A stretch of 7,976 nt of DNA from Pseudomonadota bacterium (GCA_003242525.1 QGUU01000096.1:1-7976), one strand, 5' to 3'; positions 1 through 6,588 are shown, counted from the first letter of the stretch. Translations and numbers: made by a program. Notes: generated by a model from the sequence alone, not told the origin.

Positions 1-1271
1 TCAATTATGGCGTTCACCAGGGCAAAATTTGGCCCTCTTGGCATCCTCCCTTCGGCCGGCGTATGACGGAAGGTGAACAGGGAAAGCATCGGCTCGGTAA
101 CTATCTCGAAATCCGGCTCGGCCCTGAGTTGCTCCGCTAGGTTCTCGCTCCAGTTCACATGGTTGCGGATCATTCGGCGCAAATTCTCCAGCCCATGCGC
201 CCGCAACAGGAACCATAGCTTCAAGGCCCTGAAACGCCTGCCCAGTGGCACCGACCACTCCGAGTAATTGACGATACCGTCTCGGCCGTGCGTCTTCAGA
301 TAATCCGGCCGAATCGCCAGGGTGCGAACATGACTGTCCGGATCCCGAAGGAAATGGATTGAGCAATCGAACTGGGCGCCAAGCCATTTGTGCGGATTGA
401 AGACAATGGAATCGGCGTCATCTATGCCGTTCCAGTAGTGCCGGAACTCGGGGCATATCATTGCCGAACCGGCCCACGCAGCGTCGACATGAAGATAGAG
501 GCCGTGGCGTTTGGCCACCTGAGCTATGGCTACGATGTCGTCAGTGCCGCCGACGCTGGTGCCGCCGACGCTGGCCACGACACCCGCTGGAAGCATTCCG
601 GCGGTGCGGTCGGCGTTGATCGCTGCTTCCAGCGCTTCGGCAGCCATCGCACGCGAGTGTCCCACAGTGGGCACGCGCACGAGATTTTGCTCGCCTATGC
701 CGGAAACCCAGATTGCACGGTCGATGGATGTGTGAACCTGATCGGACGCATACACCCTGACTTGGGGCCGCATGGCCAGGCCATGGCCGTTGCCCTGCCA
801 GCCGAGCGCCTTCTCGCGCATGGTAAGTATCGCCGCGAGCGTCGCAGAGGAAGCGGAGTCCTGGATGACGCCGGAAAACCCCTCGGCAAGACCAAGCGCC
901 TGCCGCATCCAGTCGACCATGCGGGTTTCAAGTTCCGTGGCAGCTGGCGACGTCTGCCACAACATGCACTGGGCGGCCATGGCCGAGACCAGATACTCGG
1001 CCACGACGGACACCGGCGCCGCATTGGCCGGGAAATAGGCAAAGAAGCGCGGATGCTGCCAGTGCGTCATCCCCGGCACGATCTTTTGCTCGAAATCGGC
1101 GAAGATGGCCTCCATCGACTCTGCCCTTTCGGGCGGAGCCGATTCAAGGGATTGGAAGACTGTGCCCGGCTCGATACGCGGCCGCACGGGTCGCTCGCGC
1201 AGCGACGCACGATAATCCGCGCCCCAGTCTGCGGCACGCCGGGACCATTCGCGAAATTCCCTGTCTTTCAT
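1..1271 (-). CDS. PLP-dependent aromatic-L-amino-acid-decarboxylase family protein (C-terminus cut by window edge)
   Basis: Group II PLP decarboxylase (pyridoxal-dependent decarboxylase family), expected to convert an aromatic L-amino acid to its amine plus CO2 in the cytoplasm. Translating from ATG at 1271 gives 423 open codons running off the left edge; bacterial relatives are about 470-485 aa, so roughly 50 residues are missing. Visible family landmarks: THWQHPRFFAYFP near residue 70; WQTSPAATELE near 105; QDSASSATL in the cofactor-phosphate region; His180 in SDQVH (stacks on PLP in the family); HVDAAWAGSA with Asp263, which should pair with the pyridine nitrogen; NPHKWLG with Lys295, the Schiff-base lysine; and PLGRRFRALKLWF near 350. 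The Asp-Lys spacing of 32 matches animal DOPA decarboxylase. An AGAGGA ribosome site lies 5 nt before the start. It is divergent from the DapF-like gene. Substrate (Tyr, Phe, Trp, DOPA or another amino acid) cannot be read from the sequence. Confidence 0.92.
   Translation of the reverse strand, partial: MKDREFREWSRRAADWGADYRASLRERPVRPRIEPGTVFQSLESAPPERAESMEAIFADFEQKIVPGMTHWQHPRFFAYFPANAAPVSVVAEYLVSAMAAQCMLWQTSPAATELETRMVDWMRQALGLAEGFSGVIQDSASSATLAAILTMREKALGWQGNGHGLAMRPQVRVYASDQVHTSIDRAIWVSGIGEQNLVRVPTVGHSRAMAAEALEAAINADRTAGMLPAGVVASVGGTSVGGTDDIVAIAQVAKRHGLYLHVDAAWAGSAMICPEFRHYWNGIDDADSIVFNPHKWLGAQFDCSIHFLRDPDSHVRTLAIRPDYLKTHGRDGIVNYSEWSVPLGRRFRALKLWFLLRAHGLENLRRMIRNHVNWSENLAEQLRAEPDFEIVTEPMLSLFTFRHTPAEGRMPRGPNFALVNAII
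544..574. repeat. 15-bp tandem direct repeat inside the decarboxylase gene
   Basis: The unit GTGCCGCCGACGCTG occurs twice back to back (544-558 and 559-573). On the coding strand it encodes SVGGTSVGGT, residues 234-243 of the decarboxylase. This falls on the conserved small-residue loop (TxGTTS-like) before the HVDAA motif. The loop does not look longer than in relatives, so the repeat need not be a recent insertion. Confidence 0.85.
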
Positions 1272-1505
1272 CGATTCCTCTGTCAGTGCAGCGCCCTCCC
1301 CGCGGTGGTCGCGGCAAGGCGTTCCTATTCCCGCATCAGGCGCCCGCGACAAGCAAATCCTCAGGCGGATATAACGCACATTTCGCAAGACAAGGAAGCC
1401 TGCCGCCCGGCAGACTTCTTGTTCAGCGCGCTGAGGCGAGACATTTCGGCGTGCTTGTGCGACAAGGCCGGGGGCCGCAAAGCTGTACGGCACTCAATGG
1501 TCTAG
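1272..1505. promoter_or_regulatory. Divergent intergenic region between decarboxylase and DapF-like gene
   Basis: This 234-bp gap must hold the promoters of both divergent genes. ACAAG or its complement CTTGT occurs five times (within 1348-1353, 1389-1394, 1418-1423, 1454-1459 and 1461-1466), and the last two form CTTGT-GCG-ACAAG. ACATTTCG occurs twice, at 1378-1385 and 1441-1448, exactly 63 bp apart and each followed by ACAAGG. An imperfect inverted repeat (AAGGAAG-C-CTGCC / GGCAG-A-CTTCTT, 1392-1420) lies between them. On the minus strand TATATC (about 1373-1368) is a possible -10 box for the decarboxylase, but no good -35 accompanies it. No ORF with family signals was seen here. Confidence 0.5.
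1454..1466. repeat. Inverted repeat CTTGT-GCG-ACAAG, possible regulator half-sites
   Basis: A perfect 5+3+5 bp inverted repeat located 40 bp before the DapF-like start. Its half-site recurs alone at three other places in the same gap, which favours a protein-binding site over an RNA hairpin. No dedicated regulator is seen next to it, so the binding protein is unknown. Confidence 0.4.
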
Positions 1506-2408
1506 ATGATGAACGCATTCACGAAAATGAACAGCGGGAAGGGCAGGCAAGGAGCCAACGAACGGCCTTTCATCAAGATGCACGGACTACGCAACCACTT
1601 CGTCATCTTCGATCGCCGGGTGGATCGCCGTGCCTTCACAAGGGAGGATATAGTGCGCATCTGCGACCCGGCCATCGGCGTCGGAGGCGAGCAGCTGCTG
1701 ACCATCGAACCTCCGGGACCGGAAGGCCGCGCAGGCGGGGCCATCGCGGGAATGCGAATCTTCAATGTGGACGGCCGCGAAGTTTCCGCCTGCGGCAACG
1801 CCACTCGCTGCGTCGCGCATCTGCTGCTTCAGGAAAGCGGAGCGCACAGGCTGATCCTCGAAACCAGGGGCGGCTTGCTGGAATGCCGGCAGACCGGCCC
1901 GATGGAGGTCAGCGTGAAGCTTGGCCCTATCGGCTGGAACTGGCGCAACTTTCCGCTTTCACGTGAAGTGGATATGTTCGACCTGCCAGTGGAGAACGGC
2001 CCACTGCGCCATGGCACCGCGCTCTGGATCGGAAACCCCCATGCGGTTTTCTTCGTCGAAAGGCTGGAGGATATAGACCTTCCGACCATGGCAGCGCCCA
2101 TACAGAACGATCCCTTGTTTCCGGAAGGGATCAATATCGGCGTCGCCGAACTCGTGGACGAAACCACGATTCGACTGGCCGTCTGGGAGCGCCCGGGCAT
2201 CGCTACCCAGGCCTGCGGCACGGGTGCCTGTGTTGCCGCCTTTGCAGCGCGCAAAAAGGGACTCAGCAGAAGCCAGCGCTTCACCGTACACCTGCCGGCC
2301 GGCCCATTGACCATCGAGCTTGACGGCAACATGGCGACCATGTCCGGTCCGGTCGCCTATTGCTGTCGTGGTTTTGTCGTCGCCAAGCCGGTCGATGAAT
2401 TCGCCTAA
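1506..2408 (+). CDS. Diaminopimelate epimerase (DapF)-family protein with divergent motifs
   Basis: DapF-fold, cofactor-independent isomerase of 300 aa, expected to be cytoplasmic and to use two cysteines as acid and base at an alpha carbon. Both are present: SACGNATRC (first Cys, about residue 98) and TQACGTGAC (second, about 238). Other DapF contacts are kept: FNVDG Asn, GNPHAV Asn, FPEGINIG Asn and WER Glu-Arg. Three normally conserved spots differ: the GLGND loop reads GLRNH, the G-x-DQ loop reads GGEQ, and ERGAG reads ERPGI. The core starts at FIKM (residues 22-25), so the protein has about 20 extra N-terminal residues; ATG at 1506, 1509 or 1527 are all possible and none has a strong ribosome site. 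It may be the lysine/peptidoglycan DapF or, more likely given the changes and setting, a paralogue acting on another amino acid; the gene symbol is therefore left open. Confidence 0.85.
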   Translation: MMNAFTKMNSGKGRQGANERPFIKMHGLRNHFVIFDRRVDRRAFTREDIVRICDPAIGVGGEQLLTIEPPGPEGRAGGAIAGMRIFNVDGREVSACGNATRCVAHLLLQESGAHRLILETRGGLLECRQTGPMEVSVKLGPIGWNWRNFPLSREVDMFDLPVENGPLRHGTALWIGNPHAVFFVERLEDIDLPTMAAPIQNDPLFPEGINIGVAELVDETTIRLAVWERPGIATQACGTGACVAAFAARKKGLSRSQRFTVHLPAGPLTIELDGNMATMSGPVAYCCRGFVVAKPVDEFA

Positions 2409-2418
2409 GGCGGGAAAC

Positions 2419-2448
2419 CGGCCGCCGCTTCAGGAAATCCGGCGGCCG
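2419..2448. terminator. Bidirectional terminator-like stem-loop at convergent gene ends
   Basis: A perfect 9-bp stem (CGGCCGCCG at 2419-2427, CGGCGGCCG at 2440-2448) closes a 12-nt loop. It starts 10 bp after the DapF-like stop and contains the ATPase stop codon (2430-2432) in its loop. A short A run lies on the left (2415-2417) and TTT on the right (2449-2451), so each strand has a short U tract after the stem. The U tracts are weak, and termination efficiency cannot be judged by eye. Confidence 0.6.
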
Positions 2449-3587
2449 TTTGCATCGAGCAACACGCAACCGTCACACTCAAAACCGAGATCGATCACCT
2501 CTCCCTCACGCGCCGGCTTGCCGTTGATCGCCGTGTGACAGCGCACCATCGTTCCGCCGCCTATGTCGATCTCGTAGATGACGCTTCCACCCAGATAGGA
2601 TGTGGAAAGCACGCGACCCGAAAGGTGATTTGAGGTCTGCTCCTTGCCTACCGAGAGTTTCTGCGGGCGGACCACGACCGTCACGGCGTCACCGACGGCA
2701 AGCGGCCTCGGCGAAACCACCGTGGCCGACTGTCCTGCGGCCAGGGAAATCGTAGCCGTCGTCCCGGTACTGGCGCTGACTTTGCCGGCAAGCATGTTCG
2801 CCTTGCCAAGGAAATCCGCCACGAAGGCTGTCGCCGGCGTGTCGTATACCTCTTCCGGTGTGCCGATCTGCTCAATGGAACCGGCATTCATGACCACTAT
2901 GCGGTCCGACATGGACAGCGCCTCTTCCTGGTCGTGCGTAACGAAGATGGCGGTAATGCCGGTCTCGCGCTGGATTTTCTTGATCTCGACGCGCATTTCC
3001 TCCCGCATATTGGCATCGAGGGCCGAAAGCGGCTCGTCAAGGAGAAGCACCTCCGGCTCGAAAACAATGGCACGCGCGAGGGCAATGCGTTGCTGCTGCC
3101 CGCCCGAAAGCTGCGAGGGCAGCTTCTTCTCGCTGCCGGGAAGCCTGACCATTTCCAAGGCCCGGCCAACCTTGCGGGCAATCTCGGCCTTGGATACGTT
3201 GCGGTATTTCAACCCGAACGCGACATTGTCGAAAACATTCTTGTGTGGAAACAGAGCATAGCTCTGGAAGACCAGCCCGATATTGCGCTTGTAGATCGGC
3301 ACGTCGTCAACGCGCCGCCCGCCGATCGAAATCCGGCCCTTGGTGATGTCGACCAGGCCCGCGATCGAGCGCAAAATGGTGGTTTTGCCGCATCCCGAGG
3401 GCCCGAGAAGCGTGACGAAACTTCCCTTTGCGATTGCCAGGGAAAAATCCCGTACCGCAACGAACTTGCCATAGGCGATCTCGACATCGCGAAACTCGAC
3501 CGCAGGCTGCGTCGCACGGTTTCCTGAAAGATCCGCCCCGGCCGGAACCGGCCGGGGCGTTTGCGTGGACTGAAGGGTATCAGGCAC
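2430..3587 (-). CDS. ABC transporter ATPase, spermidine/putrescine (PotA) type
   Basis: ATP-hydrolysing subunit of the importer, acting on the inner face of the membrane with the two permeases. Numbering from the GTG start proposed here (385 aa): Walker A GPSGCGKTT about 62-70, Q-loop Gln about 108, signature LSGGQQQ about 160-166, Walker B VLLLDEP about 180-186 with catalytic Glu, H-loop His about 218, and a C-terminal TOBE-like regulatory/substrate-contact domain from about 270. An upstream in-frame ATG at 3629 would give 399 aa but overlap the binding-protein gene by 50 bp. GTG at 3587 overlaps the binding-protein stop by 8 bp and has AGGA 9 nt upstream, so I prefer it; no start lies in frame after it before the conserved domain. 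A GC-rich stem-loop lies just inside the reading frame. The gene is last in the operon. Other amine or sugar substrates cannot be excluded. Confidence 0.93.
   Translation of the reverse strand: MPDTLQSTQTPRPVPAGADLSGNRATQPAVEFRDVEIAYGKFVAVRDFSLAIAKGSFVTLLGPSGCGKTTILRSIAGLVDITKGRISIGGRRVDDVPIYKRNIGLVFQSYALFPHKNVFDNVAFGLKYRNVSKAEIARKVGRALEMVRLPGSEKKLPSQLSGGQQQRIALARAIVFEPEVLLLDEPLSALDANMREEMRVEIKKIQRETGITAIFVTHDQEEALSMSDRIVVMNAGSIEQIGTPEEVYDTPATAFVADFLGKANMLAGKVSASTGTTATISLAAGQSATVVSPRPLAVGDAVTVVVRPQKLSVGKEQTSNHLSGRVLSTSYLGGSVIYEIDIGGGTMVRCHTAINGKPAREGEVIDLGFECDGCVLLDANGRRIS
3534..3559 (-). repeat. Strong GC stem-loop just after the binding-protein gene
   Basis: Arms CGCCCCGGCCGG (3534-3545) and CCGGCCGGGGCG (3548-3559) are perfectly complementary over 12 bp around two bases, giving about a 10-bp GC stem in the minus-strand mRNA. 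It lies about 20 nt downstream of the binding-protein stop, inside the first codons of the ATPase gene (RPVPAG region). No U tract follows, so it is not a typical terminator. In many importer operons such a structure protects the upstream binding-protein mRNA from 3' decay or slows expression of the next gene; either role here is inference. Confidence 0.75.
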
Positions 3588-4722
3588 CTTTCGAAATCCT
3601 GTCCCACTGCTTGGTCCAGGCGTCTTCATTCTCCGCCCAGTAGATCGGGTCGGCGAAGGTCAGCGCCTCCATCTTGCCCGTCGGATCGAACGCCGGAAGC
3701 TTCTCGATCTTCTCGGTAAGCTTGACCTTGGTCGGGTCAAGTGACGGCGGATAGCTCTGGCCTTCCGCCACGGCGATCGCGGTTGCCGGCTCGAGCATGA
3801 AGTTGATCAGCTCCTCGCATTCGGCCATCGGCGAACCCTTCAGGACAAGCATGTCCTCCATCCAGGCATAGGACCCCGGAGGATCGAGATAGCCGATTGG
3901 GTGACCCTGATCCTGCAGCGATGCGACCCGGCCCGACCAGGCATCGGTCACGACGATTTCGCCCTTCGACAAGAGATCCATCAGTTCGGCGCCTGATCCC
4001 CAGAACTTGCGCGCAAGGTCTCGCGTCTCGCGCACCTTGGCCCAGACCGCGTCCATGTCCTGGATGTTGTTGGGGTCCTGCCCCGTTGCCAACGCGGCGT
4101 ACCAGACGCGCGTGGTCATGTCGGCATATCCGCCGATCTTGCCGGCATACTTCTTGTCGGTTAACAGCGCCGCTCCCTTTTCCTTCGCCTCTTCCGGCGA
4201 AATCACGGTCGTGTTGTAGGCGATGCCGGTGGTGCCATAGTCGTACGGCACGGCCGAGAGCTTGGGCGTCAGCTTGCGGAATGGCGCGATCATCGGCTCG
4301 AGCACATTGGCCATGTTGGGAATGTTGGCCTCGTTGATCTCCGAGGTCATGCCGGCATTGACGTATTTGATGTAGTAGTTCACGCCGGACGAATGGACGA
4401 TCTGGAAGTCGCCTGGCTTCGACGTCTTGACCTTGGTGATGATCTCGTTCTCGTCGCCGAAGGTGCCCTGCACAACCTTGATGCCGGTCTTGGCCGTGTA
4501 TGGCTGGATGGCATACTTGTCGATTGCGTCCTGCACCGTCCCGCCCCAACCGTCGAAGCGAACTTCCTTGACCTGCGCTATGGCGCGGCCCATCCAGGGC
4601 ATGGACAAGCCGGCAGAAGCGGCCGCTGCCGCGGTCAGCCCCAGAAAGGTACGCCGGCTGAGATCGCCGTTCATATATTGTTCGTGCAGCCTTTCGAGCC
4701 GCCTGGTGGTGGACATTTTCAT
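3580..4722 (-). CDS. TAT-exported extracellular solute-binding protein, PotD/PotF type
   Basis: Periplasmic receptor that delivers substrate to the permease pair, 380 aa. A twin-arginine signal SRRTFLG (residues 22-28) is followed by an Ala-rich hydrophobic stretch and a likely cleavage after AIA (47-49). The mature part has PotD-like signatures, including GWGGTVQDAIDKY near 58-70, YDYGTTGIAYN near 155-165, and Trp- and Asp-containing segments in the C-terminal lobe that would line the ligand cleft. Residues 1-21 before the twin arginine are long but common in alphaproteobacterial homologues; M3 is an alternative start. The start is backed by an ideal AAGGAGG 7 nt upstream, embedded in the last codons of the preceding permease, whose TAA shares one base with this ATG. 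Family membership points to polyamines or related cations, but the ligand is not determined. Confidence 0.92.
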   Translation of the reverse strand: MKMSTTRRLERLHEQYMNGDLSRRTFLGLTAAAAASAGLSMPWMGRAIAQVKEVRFDGWGGTVQDAIDKYAIQPYTAKTGIKVVQGTFGDENEIITKVKTSKPGDFQIVHSSGVNYYIKYVNAGMTSEINEANIPNMANVLEPMIAPFRKLTPKLSAVPYDYGTTGIAYNTTVISPEEAKEKGAALLTDKKYAGKIGGYADMTTRVWYAALATGQDPNNIQDMDAVWAKVRETRDLARKFWGSGAELMDLLSKGEIVVTDAWSGRVASLQDQGHPIGYLDPPGSYAWMEDMLVLKGSPMAECEELINFMLEPATAIAVAEGQSYPPSLDPTKVKLTEKIEKLPAFDPTGKMEALTFADPIYWAENEDAWTKQWDRISKGA

Positions 4723-5561
4723 TAGAACTCCTCCTTTGGTTCCCTTCGTTTTCTCAGTTTTGTAAGGCTCTGCAAGATCAGCCCGCCAATGAGCGGAATG
4801 CCGACTGTCATGACGATCATGACAGTGCCCAGCGCATTGATTTCAGGGCTGATCGAGATCTTGAGCATCGACAGTATCTGCGTAGGCATCGTTTCGACAC
4901 CCGCCGGCCGCCAGAAGAGGCTGGCCGATGTGTTGTCGAAGGATATGGTGAAGGCAAGAAGCGCTCCAGCCACTACCGCTGGAATGAGAAGCGGCAGGGT
5001 GACCTCGCGGAAGGTGGAAAAGCGCGAGGCGCCAAGCGAAAGCGCCGCCTCTTCGTATACCCGCCGGATTCCCACCATGCGCGCCTGGGCGACCAGCACG
5101 ACATAGGGCACGGCAAGCAGGATGTGGCCGAGCACCAGAAGCATCAGGGTACGCGGCTGGTCGACGGCCTTGATCAACACGAGCAGCCCGACGCCAAGGA
5201 TCGTTTCCGGCACCAGCGCCGGCAGGATCACGAGCGTGCTGAGTGCTTGCTTGCCCGGAAATTCAAAGCGCGTCAGCGCAAATGCTGAAACGATCCCGAT
5301 GGCGGTTGTGACCACGGCGGTCATAAGCGCAATCCAGAGCGACGTCCTGAAGGCAGCCAGCACCTGCTCGTTCCCCAGCAGCTTGCCATACCATTGCAGG
5401 CTGAAGCCGGTCATCGGAAAGCCGCCGAACATGGAGGAATTGAAGGACAGCACCACCGTGGCGGCAATGGGCGCGAACATGAAGATATAGACGAGAAGGG
5501 TCATGAACCCGGTCAGCCGCCAGGCCCAGCGGCCCTCTCTGTTGCCCATCCTTTGGCTCAT
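4722..5561 (-). CDS. ABC transporter permease, PotC type
   Basis: Inner-membrane subunit of the importer, 279 aa from ATG at 5561. Six hydrophobic segments are visible, roughly residues 17-39, 73-96, 106-130, 137-159, 190-207 and 243-265. The cytoplasmic EAA loop, which docks on the ATPase, is clear: EEAALSLGASRFSTFREVTL at about 170-189, followed by P-LL-IP. A longer frame up to 5672 begins with a His/Arg-rich tail unlike any permease, whereas ATG 5561 forms a 4-bp ATGA overlap with the preceding permease stop, so it is taken as the start; ATG 5549 is a weaker option. The charged C-terminus ends in KEEF and carries the ribosome site of the next gene. Confidence 0.93.
   Translation of the reverse strand: MSQRMGNREGRWAWRLTGFMTLLVYIFMFAPIAATVVLSFNSSMFGGFPMTGFSLQWYGKLLGNEQVLAAFRTSLWIALMTAVVTTAIGIVSAFALTRFEFPGKQALSTLVILPALVPETILGVGLLVLIKAVDQPRTLMLLVLGHILLAVPYVVLVAQARMVGIRRVYEEAALSLGASRFSTFREVTLPLLIPAVVAGALLAFTISFDNTSASLFWRPAGVETMPTQILSMLKISISPEINALGTVMIVMTVGIPLIGGLILQSLTKLRKRREPKEEF
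4728..4737 (-). promoter_or_regulatory. Strong ribosome binding site for the binding-protein gene
   Basis: AAAGGAGGAG on the minus strand, 7 nt before the ATG, is a near-perfect anti-16S match and by far the best ribosome site of the transporter genes. It sits inside the end of the PotC-like gene. It fits the need for far more binding protein than permease. Confidence 0.8.
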
Positions 5562-6436
5562 CCGCCCAGGCCTTTGACGATCTGGGACATGCCCATGTAG
5601 CGGGTGTAAATGGCGGCGAAAATGCCCAGCACCACGAACAGGACGATGGAGAGCGTGGCCCCCATCGGCCAATTCAACTGCCCCATGATGGTGTCATAGA
5701 TAAGGTTGCCGAACAGCGCGTCCCGACCCGAGCCGAGCAATTGCGGCGTGACGTAGGAGCCAGCCGCCAGGACGAAACATAGCAGCAGCCCCGCAGCCAG
5801 CCCCGGCAGGGAAAGGGGCAATGTCACTTCCCGGAATGCCTGGGCACCGGTGCATCCCATGGAACGGGCAGCGGCGATCAGCGTGCGGTCGATGCTCTCG
5901 AGGCTCACATACACATTGAGGATCATGTAGGGCAGCAGGAAGTGCACCAGGCCGACTATAACGGCAAACTCAGTGTAAAGCATCCGCAGCGGTTCATCGA
6001 TGATTCCCATTCTGAGCAGCGCGACATTGATCACGCCCTGTTCGCCGAGAATGTTGATCCACGAGAATGTGCGGATTGTGAAGCTGATCCAGAAGGGCAC
6101 GATCAGCAACAGCAGCAGCATCCACTTGTGTTTGAACGACGTCGCCCAGATGAAATAGGCCGGAAAGTAGCCAAGCACACCGCAAATCACTGCGGTCATT
6201 GCTCCGACCCGGAGGGTCTTTAGCAGGAAACCGTGATAGTAGCTGTCGGTCAGAAACTCACGCCAGTTCGCCAGGGTCAGCGTGCTTTCCTCCACGCCTG
6301 CAGTCACGAAGGTGAAAAAGGTATAGACCGCCATCATGGCAATCGGCAGCAGCAGGAAAACGACCAGCAGCAGCAAGACCGGCGCCACAAGCATCCAGGC
6401 AAGACGCGGGTCGTAAAGTGTCCATCCCTTTGTCAT
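5558..6436 (-). CDS. ABC transporter permease, PotB type
   Basis: First gene of the importer, 292 aa, inner membrane, partner of the PotC-like permease. Hydrophobic segments lie at about 13-40, 76-98, 104-126, 155-177, 210-230 and 258-278. The EAA loop is AAARSMGCTGAQAFREVTLP, about 188-207, with the invariant Gly of the motif. The long first periplasmic loop (about 41-72) is usual for PotB-like proteins. The ATG at 6436 has only a weak ribosome site (GAG about 8 nt upstream) and is preceded by a small hairpin 17-34 nt upstream, so translation of the operon's first gene may be limiting. It follows tetR by 141 bp, the region with the putative operator. Confidence 0.93.
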   Translation of the reverse strand: MTKGWTLYDPRLAWMLVAPVLLLLVVFLLLPIAMMAVYTFFTFVTAGVEESTLTLANWREFLTDSYYHGFLLKTLRVGAMTAVICGVLGYFPAYFIWATSFKHKWMLLLLLIVPFWISFTIRTFSWINILGEQGVINVALLRMGIIDEPLRMLYTEFAVIVGLVHFLLPYMILNVYVSLESIDRTLIAAARSMGCTGAQAFREVTLPLSLPGLAAGLLLCFVLAAGSYVTPQLLGSGRDALFGNLIYDTIMGQLNWPMGATLSIVLFVVLGIFAAIYTRYMGMSQIVKGLGG

Positions 6437-6452
6437 GCGTACTCAACTGCAG

Positions 6453-6470
6453 GCGCTGTTTTCGCAGCGC
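6453..6470 (-). repeat. Small stem-loop upstream of the PotB-like start
   Basis: GCGCTG (6453-6458) and CAGCGC (6465-6470) form a 6-bp stem with a 6-nt loop, starting 16 nt before the permease ATG on the minus strand. It could be a second protein-binding site or an mRNA hairpin near the ribosome site; the sequence does not decide. Confidence 0.45.
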
Positions 6471-6513
6471 TTATTGTCCCCGATTCCCAGATTGTCGGAT
6501 CGGGACACCGTTG

Positions 6514-6531
6514 TCCACAGCCGGCTGTGGA
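6514..6531. promoter_or_regulatory. 18-bp perfect palindrome, candidate TetR operator
   Basis: TCCACAGCCGGCTGTGGA reads the same on both strands. Size, symmetry and place between a TetR-family gene and the operon it precedes fit a TetR dimer site. It overlaps the best -35-like hexamer on the minus strand, so occupancy would block transcription of the importer. That the adjacent TetR protein binds it is an inference. Confidence 0.6.
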
Positions 6532-6571
6532 ATTCTATTCGGCCAAGGGAGCGCGCCTTGCCCACAAGCTG

Positions 6572-6588
6572 GCCCGTTCACGACGGGC
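6572..6588 (-). terminator. Weak stem-loop at the tetR stop codon
   Basis: GCCCGT (6572-6577) and ACGGGC (6583-6588) form a 6-bp stem around a 5-nt loop containing the tetR stop codon. No U tract follows on the minus strand, so read-through into the transporter is expected. Confidence 0.3.

Larger units (their letters stand above)
6437..6577 (-). promoter_or_regulatory. tetR-transporter intergenic control region
   Basis: This 141-bp non-coding gap is the likely promoter region of the importer. On the minus strand TGGACA (6517-6512, five of six bases of the -35 consensus) overlaps the 18-bp palindrome and is followed by GACAAT (6496-6491), 15 bp on, or CAATCT, 17 bp on; neither -10 is strong. 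TTGTC recurs on the plus strand at 6474-6478, 6492-6496 and 6511-6515, about 18-19 bp apart. A second, imperfect inverted repeat is TGTCCCCGAT (6475-6484) with ATCGGGACA (6499-6507). No small ORF with a family signature was seen. Confidence 0.45.

Noticed and set aside
1..387. Minus-strand frame of 128 codons at the left edge
   Set aside because: It is in a different frame from the decarboxylase, whose conserved motifs continue to the edge (e.g. PLGRRFRALKLWF), and it carries no recognisable domain.
390..1505. Long plus-strand reading frame of 371 codons
   Set aside because: It lies antisense to the decarboxylase, has a His/Arg/Gly-rich composition with no family motif, and is the shadow of a well-supported gene in GC-rich DNA.
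5562..5672. Upstream extension of the PotC-like permease
   Set aside because: The extra 37 residues are His/Pro/Arg-rich and are the preceding permease gene read in another frame; ATG 5561 with ATGA overlap is the natural start.
6100..6122. CAG/CTG triplet repeats in the PotB-like gene
   Set aside because: They encode a leucine-rich membrane segment and reflect CTG codon preference, not a microsatellite of note.
6511..6531. TTGTCCACA resembling a DnaA box, with a second near-match facing it
   Set aside because: There is no dnaA, repABC, parAB or AT-rich unwinding region nearby, and the match is explained by the 18-bp palindrome between tetR and the importer.
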